Made by a program: the position numbers and the translations under genes. A stretch of DNA of 18,867 bases from Propionibacteriaceae bacterium. Lineage in GTDB: Bacteria > Actinomycetota > Actinomycetes > Propionibacteriales > Propionibacteriaceae. Below the pieces are notes generated by a model, which saw nothing but the letters and a program-made list of their open reading frames with translations, ran no database searches and was not told the origin of the DNA. Each line of letters opens with the position of its first letter. Position 1 is the first letter of the stretch. Where the stretch lies: contig PMLO01000275.1 of NCBI GenBank assembly GCA_003158895.1, positions 1 through 18,867 of the forward strand, read 5' to 3'. This document shows, piece by piece, positions 6,702 through 14,393 of the stretch.

Positions 6702-6708
6702 AACGGAC

Positions 6709-8106
6709 ATGAGCGCTCACTATGACGTCGTCGTTCTCGGTGCCGGCCCGGGAGGGTACGTGGCCGCGATCCGTGCGGCCCAGCTGGGTCTGAAGGTCGC
6801 TGTTGTCGAGAAGCAGTGGTGGGGCGGTGTCTGCCTCAACGTGGGATGCATCCCGACCAAGTCGCTTCTCCGCAACGCCGAGATCGCGCACGTCTTCACT
6901 CACGAGAAGGAGACGTTCGGCATCACCGGCGACGTGACGTTCGACTATGGAAAGGCATTCAGCCGTAGCCGGACGGTGTCGCAACGGATGATCAACGGCG
7001 TCCACTTCCTCATGAAGAAGAACCGGATCACCGAGGTCAACGGATGGGGCACATTCGTCGACCCGCACACGCTGTCGGTGACCACCGACGACGGCACCGA
7101 GACGCTCACGTTCGACAACTGCATCATCGGTGCGGGCTCGACGACGAAGATGCTGCCGGGTGTCACGAGGAGCGAGCGCGTCGTCACGTACGAGGAGCTG
7201 ATCCTCTCCGACCACCTGCCGGCATCGATCATCATCTGCGGGGCCGGTGCGATCGGTACGGAGTTCGCGTACGTCCTGCGCAACTACGGAGTCGACGTCA
7301 CGATCGTCGAGTACCTCGACCGCATGGTGCCCCTGGAGGATGCGGAGATCTCCGCCGAGATCGCGAAGGCGTACAAGAAGCTCGGCGTGAAGCTCATGCT
7401 GGGCCACGCGGTGAAGACGATCACCGAGACGGACTCTGGAGTGTCCGTCGCGGTCGCTCCGGCCGCGGGCGGCGACGAGATCGCCCTGGCGGCGGAGATG
7501 GTCCTGCTGTCGATCGGGTTCGCTCCGCGAACCGCGGGCTACGGCCTGGAGAACACCGGCGTCCAGCTCACCGACCGTGGCGCGATCGCCATCGACGACT
7601 ACATGCGGACCAACGTGCCCGGCCTGTACGCGATCGGCGACGTCACCGCGAAGCTCATGCTCGCTCACTTGGCCGAGGCCCAGGGAGTGGTAGCGGCCGA
7701 GACGATCGCGGGTGTCGAGACGATGCCCATCAACTACGACATGGTCCCGCGCGCCACGTACTGCCAGCCGCAGATCGGATCGTTCGGCTACACGGAGGCG
7801 CAGGCGAGGGAGAAGGGGTTCGACGTCAAGGTCTCGAAGTTCCCGTTCACGGCGAACGGCAAAGCCTGGGGCCTCGGCGACGCCGTCGGTTTCGTCAAGG
7901 TGGTCGCGGACGCGACGCACAACGAGATCATCGGCGCACACATGGTCGGCCCGGACGTCACCGAGCTGCTGCCCGTTTTCACGCTCGCGCAGATGTGGGA
8001 CCTCACTGCTGACGAGATGGGCCGCAATATCCACGCCCACCCGACGCTCTCCGAGGCGATCAAGGAAGCGGTGGAAGGCATCGCCGGGCACATGATCAAC
8101 CTCTGA
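6709..8106 (+). CDS. lpdA: Dihydrolipoyl dehydrogenase (lipoamide dehydrogenase, E3)
   Basis: A 465-residue flavoprotein disulfide reductase. E3 reoxidises dihydrolipoamide on the E2 subunits of pyruvate, 2-oxoglutarate and branched-chain 2-oxoacid dehydrogenase complexes, passing electrons through FAD to NAD+. Visible parts are the FAD-binding GAGPGGYVAA, the redox-active disulfide C42-C47 in GGVCLNVGC, the NAD-binding GAGAIGTEFAYVL, the second FAD motif YAIGDVTAKLMLAHLA, and the C-terminal HAHPTLSEAIKE with the catalytic His-Glu pair. The sequence closely resembles the mycobacterial LpdC type. Length is normal. ATG 6709 is chosen because the FAD domain begins at once; the upstream in-frame ATG 6604 would add 35 residues unlike the family and lies in the operator. 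No E1 or E2 gene is adjacent, so it is a stand-alone E3 shared among complexes. Confidence 0.95.
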   Translation: MSAHYDVVVLGAGPGGYVAAIRAAQLGLKVAVVEKQWWGGVCLNVGCIPTKSLLRNAEIAHVFTHEKETFGITGDVTFDYGKAFSRSRTVSQRMINGVHFLMKKNRITEVNGWGTFVDPHTLSVTTDDGTETLTFDNCIIGAGSTTKMLPGVTRSERVVTYEELILSDHLPASIIICGAGAIGTEFAYVLRNYGVDVTIVEYLDRMVPLEDAEISAEIAKAYKKLGVKLMLGHAVKTITETDSGVSVAVAPAAGGDEIALAAEMVLLSIGFAPRTAGYGLENTGVQLTDRGAIAIDDYMRTNVPGLYAIGDVTAKLMLAHLAEAQGVVAAETIAGVETMPINYDMVPRATYCQPQIGSFGYTEAQAREKGFDVKVSKFPFTANGKAWGLGDAVGFVKVVADATHNEIIGAHMVGPDVTELLPVFTLAQMWDLTADEMGRNIHAHPTLSEAIKEAVEGIAGHMINL

Positions 8107-8141
8107 GCCGAACCTGATGCTCGCTGGAGGCGACACGGTCC

Positions 8142-8167
8142 GCTAGTGGGACACGGTCTCCACTAGC
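8142..8167. terminator. Bidirectional hairpin between lpdA and the MmpS-like gene
   Basis: GCTAGTGG (8142-8149) and CCACTAGC (8160-8167) form an 8-bp perfect stem with a 10-base loop. It lies 35 bases after the lpdA stop and contains the stop codon of the convergent MmpS-like gene (8163-8165). GACACGGTC also occurs twice here (8132-8140 and 8150-8158). No U tract; termination inferred from position. Confidence 0.5.
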
Positions 8168-8630
8168 TTGTCGACGCCACGCAGATCGCCATTCCGTTCG
8201 CACCCGTCGCGCTGTTCTTCATCTGGCTCTTGCCGTCGACGAGGATCTCGCAACTAGCGCTCGCGGTGTCAGGGTCCAGGAAGTTCAGTGTCACAACCAG
8301 CGAGACGTTGTGCGCGCCCGTAACCTTCGCATCCTTCGTCCAGTCGGCAGACACCGTCTCGTTGAGCACCGCGCCATCCGCCTGATAGGCGAACCCCGTC
8401 TTCGACGCCGTGGTCACCTTGAACGTGACGGTGTGCTCAACGTTCGTCGGGGCGCTGCTCGCGCTCTTGCCGATCCAGTCCGTGCCGAGCACTGTGATCA
8501 CCGCAATGGTGCCGGCGATGCCGACCAGAAGGACGGTGGCGGCGATGACGAAGGCGATGAGGAACCCATTCGGCCGCTTCGCCGGTTGTGGCGCTGGCGG
8601 CACGTACGGCATCGACGGGGGCACGGTCAT
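8163..8630 (-). CDS. Single-pass membrane protein with MmpS-like extracytoplasmic domain
   Basis: A 155-residue protein with three parts: a proline-rich cytoplasmic N-terminus (residues about 1-20), one transmembrane helix (about 22-48), and an extracytoplasmic domain. The outer domain begins with HTVTFKVTTASKTGFAYQADG and ends with SCEILVDGKSQ and GMAICVAS, with two cysteines that could form a disulfide. This beta-rich pattern resembles the MmpS family, small proteins that assist MmpL lipid exporters in mycobacteria, and related actinobacterial proteins of unknown role. No MmpL-type transporter is in the window, so a transport role is not supported here. The start ATG has GAAAGGA six bases upstream. 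The gene lies 72 bp after nagB on the same strand, with a hairpin between them, so co-transcription is uncertain. Confidence 0.65.
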   Translation of the reverse strand: MTVPPSMPYVPPAPQPAKRPNGFLIAFVIAATVLLVGIAGTIAVITVLGTDWIGKSASSAPTNVEHTVTFKVTTASKTGFAYQADGAVLNETVSADWTKDAKVTGAHNVSLVVTLNFLDPDTASASCEILVDGKSQMKNSATGANGMAICVASTS

Positions 8631-8657
8631 AGTCGGTCCTTTCGGGGGCGGAGGGTA

Positions 8658-8691
8658 GGTGCCGCAATCACCCTATTGCCCCCGGGGCACC
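8658..8691 (-). terminator. Possible hairpin between nagB and the MmpS-like gene
   Basis: GGTGCCGCAAT (8658-8668) can pair with ATTGC (8675-8679) and GGCACC (8686-8691), leaving a 6-base loop and a 6-base bulge. It begins 11 bases after the nagB stop in the transcript direction. No U tract is present. It could reduce read-through from nagB or simply be an unused structure. Confidence 0.35.
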
Positions 8692-8702
8692 ACTCTGAGG
8701 GC

Positions 8703-9497
8703 TCAGCGGGCGTCGAAGCGTTGCCAGGAAGGCTTCTCCGCGTACGTCTGGATGTAGTAGTCGCGCAGCTCGAGCTTGCTGGCCGCCGACTGGTCGACGA
8801 CCACAGTCGCGTGCGGGTGCAGCTGGAGGACCGATCCGGGCCACCGGGCTGTGACGGGACCTTCGACGAGGGCGGCGATGGCATCCGCCTTGTGGATGCC
8901 TTGCGCGACCAGAACGACCTCCCTGGCCGCCATGATCGTGCCCAGACCCTGGGTCAGGCAGTGGTGCGGCACGTTCTCGATCGAGTCGAAGAAGCGCGCG
9001 TTGTCCTGGCGGGTCGTCGCTGTGAGGGTCTTGATCCGGGTACGGGACGCGAGCGACGAGGTGGGCTCATTGAAGCCGACATGCCCGTTGCTGCCCACGC
9101 CGAGGATCTGCACGTCGACGCCGCCGGCATCGACGATCGCCTGCTCGTAGTCCTTCGCAGCCTGCTCGATGTCGTCCGCGAAGCCGTTCGGCGTGTGGAC
9201 GAGGGCAGGGTTCATGCGGAGGGGCTCCGTGACGCTCTGCCGGATGACCTCCGCGTACGACTCCGGGTGCCCTGGCGGCAGCCCTACGTACTCGTCGAGC
9301 GCGAACGCCGATGCCTGCGACATGTCCAGGCGGCCGTCCTTGACGCGCTGAGCGAGGCTCTCGTACAGCGCGACAGGGGATGATCCCGTCGCCACCCCGA
9401 TCACGACTTTCGGCCCGACGTCGCGGCACACCCTCGCGACTTTCGCTGCGGCTACCTCAGCGACCTCGTCTGCAGTTCGACACACGATGACTTCCAC
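8703..9497 (-). CDS. nagB: Glucosamine-6-phosphate deaminase
   Basis: A 264-residue protein matching NagB in length and sequence throughout. It converts glucosamine 6-phosphate to fructose 6-phosphate and ammonia, the final step in the use of N-acetylglucosamine, and so opposes the flow of amino sugar toward cell-wall precursors. Motifs are the phosphate loop GVATGSSP, the catalytic D68 in FALDEYVGL, GVGSNGHVGFNEP with H139 and E144 (N137 stands where E. coli has D141, as in many Gram-positive enzymes), SRTRIKTLT, and LVEGPVTARWPGSVLQLHPHA. The start is GTG 9497 with AGGAG four bases upstream; the frame is open further to 9551, but that extension does not match the family. No nagA or GlcNAc transporter gene is adjacent. 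It is divergent from the PQ-loop gene across 256 bp. Confidence 0.95.
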   Translation of the reverse strand: MEVIVCRTADEVAEVAAAKVARVCRDVGPKVVIGVATGSSPVALYESLAQRVKDGRLDMSQASAFALDEYVGLPPGHPESYAEVIRQSVTEPLRMNPALVHTPNGFADDIEQAAKDYEQAIVDAGGVDVQILGVGSNGHVGFNEPTSSLASRTRIKTLTATTRQDNARFFDSIENVPHHCLTQGLGTIMAAREVVLVAQGIHKADAIAALVEGPVTARWPGSVLQLHPHATVVVDQSAASKLELRDYYIQTYAEKPSWQRFDAR

Positions 9498-9753
9498 GGC
9501 GCTCCTGGGTTTCGACGACCTCCCCATTCGTACTCGCGAGGAGACCGGCACACAAACGGTTCCAGGGGATGGCGGCGCAGTGGTACCAAGTCGTTACGCA
9601 GACGATGAGAACCCCCAACTGAAACGATGCACTTCTTCGGCTCGGAGAGTAGGGTTCGACTACGGGTCAGGTTCCAACGAACGTGACCTCAGTACTGGGC
9701 AGAGCGGCCCGTATTGACTGTCCATCACGAGTTCGAAGGGGCCGCTCGAGGCC
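9498..9753. other. Divergent intergenic region between nagB and the PQ-loop gene
   Basis: This 256-bp gap should hold the promoters of both genes. An 8-bp palindrome, TGGTACCA (9581-9588), lies 84 bp from the nagB start and could be part of an operator. TTGACT at 9714-9719 resembles a -35 box on the plus strand but has no -10 at proper spacing. I see no convincing coding capacity or RNA structure. Confidence 0.4.
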
Positions 9754-10404
9754 ATGCCTCATATCTCTGCTGATCACCTTGCCCTGGTCATCGGCTGGCT
9801 AGCAGCCGGCCTGTCCTGCTTCATCTCAGCCCCTCAGCTCGTACGTATCCTGCGCGCCGGTACGACGTCGGGGGTGTCCGTGCTCTCCTGGCAGTTCGCC
9901 CTCGGCGGCAACCTCACGTGGGGGCTGTACGGGATAACGCACGGCAACCTCAACCAATGGCTCCCCAACATCCTGCTCGTCACGATCACCCTGACCATCC
10001 TGTCGCTGTTCCACCGCCACGTGGGCACGCCGTGGCTCGTCCTGCTCGCGCCAGGCCTTCTCATCGGGTTCACGACCACGACCCTCGACCACACTGTCGG
10101 AACCATCGCCTACTCCGTCGCGGCCTTCCTTCCCGCCGCGACCTCGCTCGTCTCCCAGCTCAAGGTGACGGCCACGAGCATCGACGTCCGGGGCCTGTCC
10201 GTCGGCAACCAGTGGATCGGGCTCATCAACCAGTCCACCTGGCTGGTCTGGGCGGCCCTCATCAACGAGCGCTCGGTTCTCCTCGTCGGGTCTGCCTCCT
10301 TGGTGCTCATCGTGGCCAACCTGTCGATGGCGCTGCTGCGCACGACAGGGACGCTCGGTCCGGTGACCCGTCAGGGCATCCGCCTGTCGCTCAGCCGCGC
10401 CTGA
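9754..10404 (+). CDS. PQ-loop repeat membrane protein
   Basis: A 216-residue integral membrane protein with about seven hydrophobic segments arranged as two repeats. The first repeat has the PQ-loop motif (SAPQLVRILRAGTTSGVSVLSW, with P27-Q28), followed by WGLYGITHGNLNQWLPN. The second, FLPAATSLVSQLKVT then VGNQWIGLINQSTWLVWA, is a degenerate copy that lacks the Gln directly after the Pro. PQ-loop proteins include SWEET and SemiSWEET sugar carriers and the lysosomal amino-acid exporters. A single chain with both repeats fits a small-molecule transporter, but the substrate cannot be read from sequence. Divergent placement next to nagB is suggestive of a sugar but weak evidence. The ATG has only a close GAGG two bases away as a ribosome site. 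Its stop codon abuts that of the convergent hydrolase gene. Confidence 0.75.
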   Translation: MPHISADHLALVIGWLAAGLSCFISAPQLVRILRAGTTSGVSVLSWQFALGGNLTWGLYGITHGNLNQWLPNILLVTITLTILSLFHRHVGTPWLVLLAPGLLIGFTTTTLDHTVGTIAYSVAAFLPAATSLVSQLKVTATSIDVRGLSVGNQWIGLINQSTWLVWAALINERSVLLVGSASLVLIVANLSMALLRTTGTLGPVTRQGIRLSLSRA

Positions 10405-11169
10405 TCAGCTGACCGGCCATCCGAGGCCGGCGAGCCATTCCAGCGCCAGCTCCTTCCATTGGGCGACCTCCGGGTTGTCCTCGGCGAGGCCGAGCCCATG
10501 CTCGCCGGAGGAGAAGATGTGTCCCTCGTGAGGAACACCCGCGACTCCCAGGGACAGCAGCATCGTCGTGGTGTGCAGGACCGTGACGACCTCGTCGTCG
10601 CTGGTCGTCCACAGGAACATCGGGGGAGTGGGGTCGCCCTCCTTGGGTGAGGTGACCCGTGTGCAGGGCGACAGCTCGCTCCGCTGCTCCTCGGACGCGT
10701 CACCGCCCAGCAGCCGCTCGGCCACTCCCGCGTCGAGGTTCGGGATTCTGCCGAAGAACGCATCTCGGAGCTCGGTGACCGGGTAGCAGAGGATCGCCGC
10801 GTCCGGCCGCCCGGCGAACGTCCACCGAGAAGTACCGGTCATGTTGTCGCTGTCGGTGGCCAGAAGGCCCGCGAGGTGGCCCCCGGAGGAGAAGCCGATG
10901 ACCCCGACGTGATCCCGCAGGACGTCGAGATCGGTCTCGCCCTCTCGCAGCTTCGTGAGGGCCTCACGCGCGTCGTGCAGCGGACGCGGGAAGCAGCCCT
11001 CGCCGACTCCGTACCTGACGACCATGGCGTGGATTCCATGACCGGTCAGCCACTCCGCGACCGCTGCACCCTCGTGCTCGTCGTGCTCGAGGTAGTCGCC
11101 GCCTGGGAGAACAATGAACGTCGGCGCGGGGCCGGGGCCCGCTGAGTAGGTGGTGCAGTCGATCGCCAT
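10405..11169 (-). CDS. Alpha/beta hydrolase (esterase/lipase-like)
   Basis: A 254-residue alpha/beta hydrolase fold protein. Near the N-terminus FIVLPGGDYLEHDEHEG replaces the usual HGGG oxyanion loop. The nucleophile is S94 in GFSSGGHLAG, the acid is probably D191 or D192 in WTTSDDEVV, and the catalytic base H224 is in GEHGLGLA. This layout resembles the BD-FAE/Aes-like esterases acting on small acyl or acetylated sugar esters, but the substrate is not known. There is no signal peptide, so it is cytosolic. The start is placed at ATG 11169 because GAGGA stands seven bases before it. GTG 11199 is an alternative that overlaps the argS stop as GTGA and would add ten residues. The gene directly follows argS and is probably co-transcribed. 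Its stop abuts that of the PQ-loop gene. Confidence 0.85.
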   Translation of the reverse strand: MAIDCTTYSAGPGPAPTFIVLPGGDYLEHDEHEGAAVAEWLTGHGIHAMVVRYGVGEGCFPRPLHDAREALTKLREGETDLDVLRDHVGVIGFSSGGHLAGLLATDSDNMTGTSRWTFAGRPDAAILCYPVTELRDAFFGRIPNLDAGVAERLLGGDASEEQRSELSPCTRVTSPKEGDPTPPMFLWTTSDDEVVTVLHTTTMLLSLGVAGVPHEGHIFSSGEHGLGLAEDNPEVAQWKELALEWLAGLGWPVS

Positions 11170-11195
11170 ACGCACATCCTCGCGTACGGCGTCGG

Positions 11196-12836
11196 TCACA
11201 TCTGGTCAGGCGCCTCGATGCCGAGCAGGCCGAGGCCGCGGGAGAGCACGCGACGCACGGCAGAACACAAGCCGAGCCGCGACGTACGGACGTCGCCCTC
11301 GGTCGTGAGCACGGGGCAGACCTCGTAGAAGACGCTCAACGCCGTGGCCAGCTCGAACAGGTACGTACAGAGCTTGTGCGGCTGCAGATCCTCGGCCACG
11401 CCGGAGACGACCTCGCCGAAGCGGCTCAGCAGCAGCGCCAGGTTGTGCTCGGGCGTCTCGTTCAAGACCGTGATCGTTTCCCAGGCGATGCCCTCCGCCT
11501 CGGCCTTGACGAGGATGCGGGTGACGCGGGCGTGGGCGTACTGGAGGTACGGGCCGGTATCGCCCGTCGTCTGCGTCATCCGCTCCGCGTCGAAGACGTA
11601 GTCCTTCTGGAGCTGGTTCGACAGGTCGGCGTACTTGACGGCCGCCACGGCGATCGGACGCGCGACGTGCTCCTCGGCCTGGTCGAGGAGGTCGTCGAGG
11701 TGGGCGGCGCCGCCCTTGCGGGTGGAGAACGGTTTGCCGTCGGTCCCGAGCACCATCCCGTACCCGACGTGCTCGGCGGTGACCGAGTCGGGGAGGTATC
11801 CGGCCATGCGGGCGACCTCGAAGACCAGCAGGAAGTGCTGGTGCTGCCGGGCGTCGGTGACGTAGACGATGCGGTCCGCCTTCAACGTGTTGACCCTGTA
11901 CGAGATGGCGGCGACATCGGTCACGTCGTAGCCGTACCCACCATGCCGGTTCCGCAGGATGGCGGGAGCGTCGAAGCCGTCGACGAAGACGACGAGCGCG
12001 TCGTCGTCGACGACCGCGATGCCGCGCGCCTCGAGGTCGTCACAGATCGGAGCGAGCATGTCGTTGTACATGGACTCGCCGGCCAGGTCGTCATCGGTGA
12101 GCAGGACGCCCAGGCGGTCGTACGTGGCGTTGAACCCCAGTTTCGAGATATCGATCAGCTCCTGCCACAGGGCGTTCGTCTCGGCGTCTCCGGCCTGGAG
12201 GGCCACCACCCGAGCCCGCGAGCGATCCGCGAACGCCTCATCGGCGGTCAGGTGGGCATTGGCCCGCAGGTACAGCTCCTCGAGACCCGCGAGATCGAGA
12301 CCGGACAGGTCGAGGTTCTCCTCGAGAACCTGCTCGATAAGCATGCCGAACTGCCGACCCCAGTCTCCGATGTGGTTCTGGGCGATGACGGTGTTGCCGG
12401 TCGCGTCGAGTACCCGGTGGAAGCAGTCGCCGATGATGGTCGTCCGCAGGTGTCCGACGTGCATGAGCTTGGCGACGTTGGGGGAGCTGTAGTCGATGAC
12501 GATCCGGGCCGGATCCTCGGCCACATCGATACCAGCCGCGGGATCGTGGAGGATGTCGTTGGCCACACCGGCCAGCACGTCGGCACGGACACGGATGTTG
12601 ATGAACCCAGGTCCGGCGATCTCCAGCGGCTCGCACAGGTCTGCCACATCGATGCGCGCCACGAGGTCCGTCGCGACGTCTCGGGGCGATCGTCCCTGGT
12701 CCTTGGCAAGCCGAAGCGCCACGTTGGACTGGAAGTGGCCGAACTGGGGTTTGGTCGAGGGTCGCAGCTCAGGGTCGGTCCCCGCGGCAGTTTCGAAGCG
12801 TTCCGTGAGTTTTCCGATCAGCGACAGCACCGCCAC
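11196..12836 (-). CDS. argS: Arginyl-tRNA synthetase
   Basis: A 546-residue class I aminoacyl-tRNA synthetase that charges tRNA-Arg with arginine. The order of parts is: N-terminal Add1 domain (about residues 1-90, with GPGFINIRV at its end), the catalytic core with the HIGH-type motif HVGH at 126-129 (SSPNVAKLMHVGHLR), the ArgS-specific VTDARQHQHFLLVFEVA, the KMSKS-equivalent loop GTDGKPFSTRKGG (this family often lacks canonical KMSKS), and the C-terminal DALR anticodon-binding domain. Length is slightly under the common 550-580. The start is GTG 12836, giving the expected N-terminus VLSLIGKLTERFE; GTG 12830 is two codons further in. The ribosome site is weak (GGA five bases before). An open extension upstream to 13064 has no family similarity. 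The hydrolase gene follows in the same direction. Confidence 0.96.
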   Translation of the reverse strand: MAVLSLIGKLTERFETAAGTDPELRPSTKPQFGHFQSNVALRLAKDQGRSPRDVATDLVARIDVADLCEPLEIAGPGFINIRVRADVLAGVANDILHDPAAGIDVAEDPARIVIDYSSPNVAKLMHVGHLRTTIIGDCFHRVLDATGNTVIAQNHIGDWGRQFGMLIEQVLEENLDLSGLDLAGLEELYLRANAHLTADEAFADRSRARVVALQAGDAETNALWQELIDISKLGFNATYDRLGVLLTDDDLAGESMYNDMLAPICDDLEARGIAVVDDDALVVFVDGFDAPAILRNRHGGYGYDVTDVAAISYRVNTLKADRIVYVTDARQHQHFLLVFEVARMAGYLPDSVTAEHVGYGMVLGTDGKPFSTRKGGAAHLDDLLDQAEEHVARPIAVAAVKYADLSNQLQKDYVFDAERMTQTTGDTGPYLQYAHARVTRILVKAEAEGIAWETITVLNETPEHNLALLLSRFGEVVSGVAEDLQPHKLCTYLFELATALSVFYEVCPVLTTEGDVRTSRLGLCSAVRRVLSRGLGLLGIEAPDQM

Positions 12837-13098
12837 ATCGTTCCACAGACGTTCACGTCGGCTCGTCTTGAGCCGACTCGCGGACGTCGGGGCCACGCCA
12901 TGCCCCCAGCTTGCGCTGAAGGGCACCGGAGGAGTAGAACGCAGCATCGTTCGGTGGGACTTAACAACAATTCGGTAAAGCCGACTCCTCGTGCGACGGT
13001 CTGTAACACACGCGAGACAAACCCGTGGTCCAATGTGGCCCGGCTCCCGGTGCTCGCAGTCCATACGAGGTGGGGGTAAACGTCAACAAGGAGGAAGC
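12837..13098. other. Divergent intergenic region between argS and the liv operon
   Basis: This 262-bp gap must hold promoters for both argS and the importer operon. The stretch 12959-12979 is locally AT-rich, and TTCGGT occurs twice (12950-12955, 12971-12976) 21 bp apart, which could be a regulator site. I cannot pick clear -35/-10 pairs on either strand. An AAGGAGG ribosome site ends 4 bases before the liv start. Confidence 0.35.
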
Positions 13099-14307
13099 GT
13101 GAACAGACGTATCGTCAAGCTCGCCGCCGTCACGTTCGTGGCAGGCGCCTTGGCCCTGTCGGGCTGTGGGTCGCGAGCCGACAACGGGTCGACCAGCTCG
13201 TCGGGGGCCACGAAGATCGCCAAGATCGGTGTCATCGCACCGCTCTCCGGTGACCTGTCGGCACTCGGTCTCGGCATCAAGAACTCAGTGGACCTGGCGA
13301 TCAAGCAGGCCAACGACTCCAACGCGATCCCGGGCTGGAAGCTCGAGATCTCCGCCATGGACGACCAGGCCACGCCTGACGTCGGCAAGAACGCGGCCAC
13401 GAGCCTGTCCTCGGACGATCAGGTGGTCGGCGTCGTCGGCACCCTGAACTCATCCGTGGCTCAGAGCGTCACGCCGGTTCTCCAGCCCGTGCACATCGTC
13501 CAGATCTCGCCGGCCAACACGAACCCGACGCTGACCCAGGGCCAGGACGCCGCCAACCCGGCCCGTCCGTATGACAACTACTTCCGCACCTGCACGACGG
13601 ATGCGGTCCAGGGCCCGACAGCAGCGGCTTACCTGCTGAGCATCGGCATCAAGAACGTCGCCACGATCCACGACAAGAAGTCGTACGGTCAGGGCCTCGT
13701 CGAGGCGTTCACCAAGGCCTTCGTCGCCGGTGGCGGCAAGATCGCGATCGCCCAGACGATCAACCCCGATGACAAGGACTTCAGCGCGGTCGTGACGAAC
13801 GTCAAGGCTGCCAACCCTGCTGCTGTCTACTACGGCGGCGAGTACCCGCAGGCGGGGCCGCTGTCCAAGCAGATGAAGGCCGCCGGCCTCAACGTCCCGC
13901 TGATGGGTGGCGACGGAATCTTCGACCCGTCGTACATCGACCTGGCTGGTTCTGCCTCCAACGGTGATCTCGCGACCTCCGTCGGCGCTCCGGTCGACAC
14001 CCTGGCTTCGGCCAAGGCGTTCGTTTCTGCCTACACCGCAGCCGGCTACAAGGACCCGATGGGTGCTTACGGCGCGCAGTCGTACGACGCGGCGAATGCC
14101 ATCATCAACGCCCTCAAGACGTCCCTGGCCAAGGCCACCGACGCCAAGTCCGCTCGCGCCGACACGGTGACCGCCATGTCGTCGGTGAGCTTCGACGGCG
14201 CGACCGGCAAGATCGCGTTCGACAAGTACGGTGACACCGTCACCAAGGTCATCACCGTCTACAAGGTGACCGCAGGCAAGTGGGCCACCGAGAAGACCCT
14301 CAGCTGA
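13099..14307 (+). CDS. livK: Branched-chain amino-acid-type ABC importer, substrate-binding lipoprotein
   Basis: A 402-residue periplasmic-binding-protein type 1 receptor of the LivJ/LivK family (Peripla_BP_6). The first 22 residues are a lipoprotein signal peptide ending in a lipobox, LSGC, with C23 as the lipid-bearing residue, so the protein is anchored on the outer face of the membrane. A Ser/Thr-rich linker follows. The mature domain begins with IAKIGVIAPLSGDLSALG, the family signature, and continues with VGVVGTLNSSVAQSV and YGQGLVEAFTKAF. Likely ligands are leucine, isoleucine or valine, though related receptors bind other amino acids or amides. GTG 13099 is preceded by AAGGAGG with a 4-base spacer, a very strong ribosome site. 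It heads a five-gene operon and is separated from the permease genes by a strong hairpin, which fits excess production of the receptor. Confidence 0.92.
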   Translation: MNRRIVKLAAVTFVAGALALSGCGSRADNGSTSSSGATKIAKIGVIAPLSGDLSALGLGIKNSVDLAIKQANDSNAIPGWKLEISAMDDQATPDVGKNAATSLSSDDQVVGVVGTLNSSVAQSVTPVLQPVHIVQISPANTNPTLTQGQDAANPARPYDNYFRTCTTDAVQGPTAAAYLLSIGIKNVATIHDKKSYGQGLVEAFTKAFVAGGGKIAIAQTINPDDKDFSAVVTNVKAANPAAVYYGGEYPQAGPLSKQMKAAGLNVPLMGGDGIFDPSYIDLAGSASNGDLATSVGAPVDTLASAKAFVSAYTAAGYKDPMGAYGAQSYDAANAIINALKTSLAKATDAKSARADTVTAMSSVSFDGATGKIAFDKYGDTVTKVITVYKVTAGKWATEKTLS

Positions 14308-14319
14308 GGTAGCTGGACG

Positions 14320-14356
14320 CGCGGTTGGCACCGCGTTCTCGTCGGTGCCAACCGCG
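14320..14356 (+). terminator. Strong hairpin between livK and livH (partial terminator or mRNA stabiliser)
   Basis: A perfect 14-bp stem, CGCGGTTGGCACCG (14320-14333) with CGGTGCCAACCGCG (14343-14356), and a 9-base loop. A pyrimidine-rich tail, TTCCTCT, follows. It begins 12 bases after the livK stop and ends 37 bases before the livH start. Such hairpins after binding-protein genes commonly protect the upstream message or stop part of the transcripts. Confidence 0.7.
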
Positions 14357-14393
14357 TTCCTCTGTGTGAGAGTCGAACATAAGAGAGGGCGAC

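Noticed and set aside
6604..6708. An earlier ATG for lpdA adding 35 residues
   Set aside because: The FAD-binding domain begins right after ATG 6709 as in relatives, and the extension would place coding sequence over the palindrome and promoter region.
6586..8136. Upstream extension of the HTH-MurA frame across lpdA
   Set aside because: The frame remains open for over 500 codons beyond the HTH domain, but it is antisense to lpdA and of shadow composition; the HTH domain is a natural N-terminus.
9581..9588. TGGTACCA called as a true DasR box
   Set aside because: The known DasR-type site has a 12-bp TGGTCTAGACCA core; this palindrome is only 8 bp and the flanks do not extend the symmetry. Kept only as a low-interest observation.
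11376..13079. A 567-codon open frame on the plus strand, opposite argS
   Set aside because: It has no recognisable domain, covers a clear ArgS gene, and has the composition of a reverse-strand shadow.
12837..13098. A T-box, riboswitch or attenuator upstream of argS or livK
   Set aside because: I found no T-box sequence, stacked stems or leader peptide with repeated Arg or Leu/Ile/Val codons in this gap.
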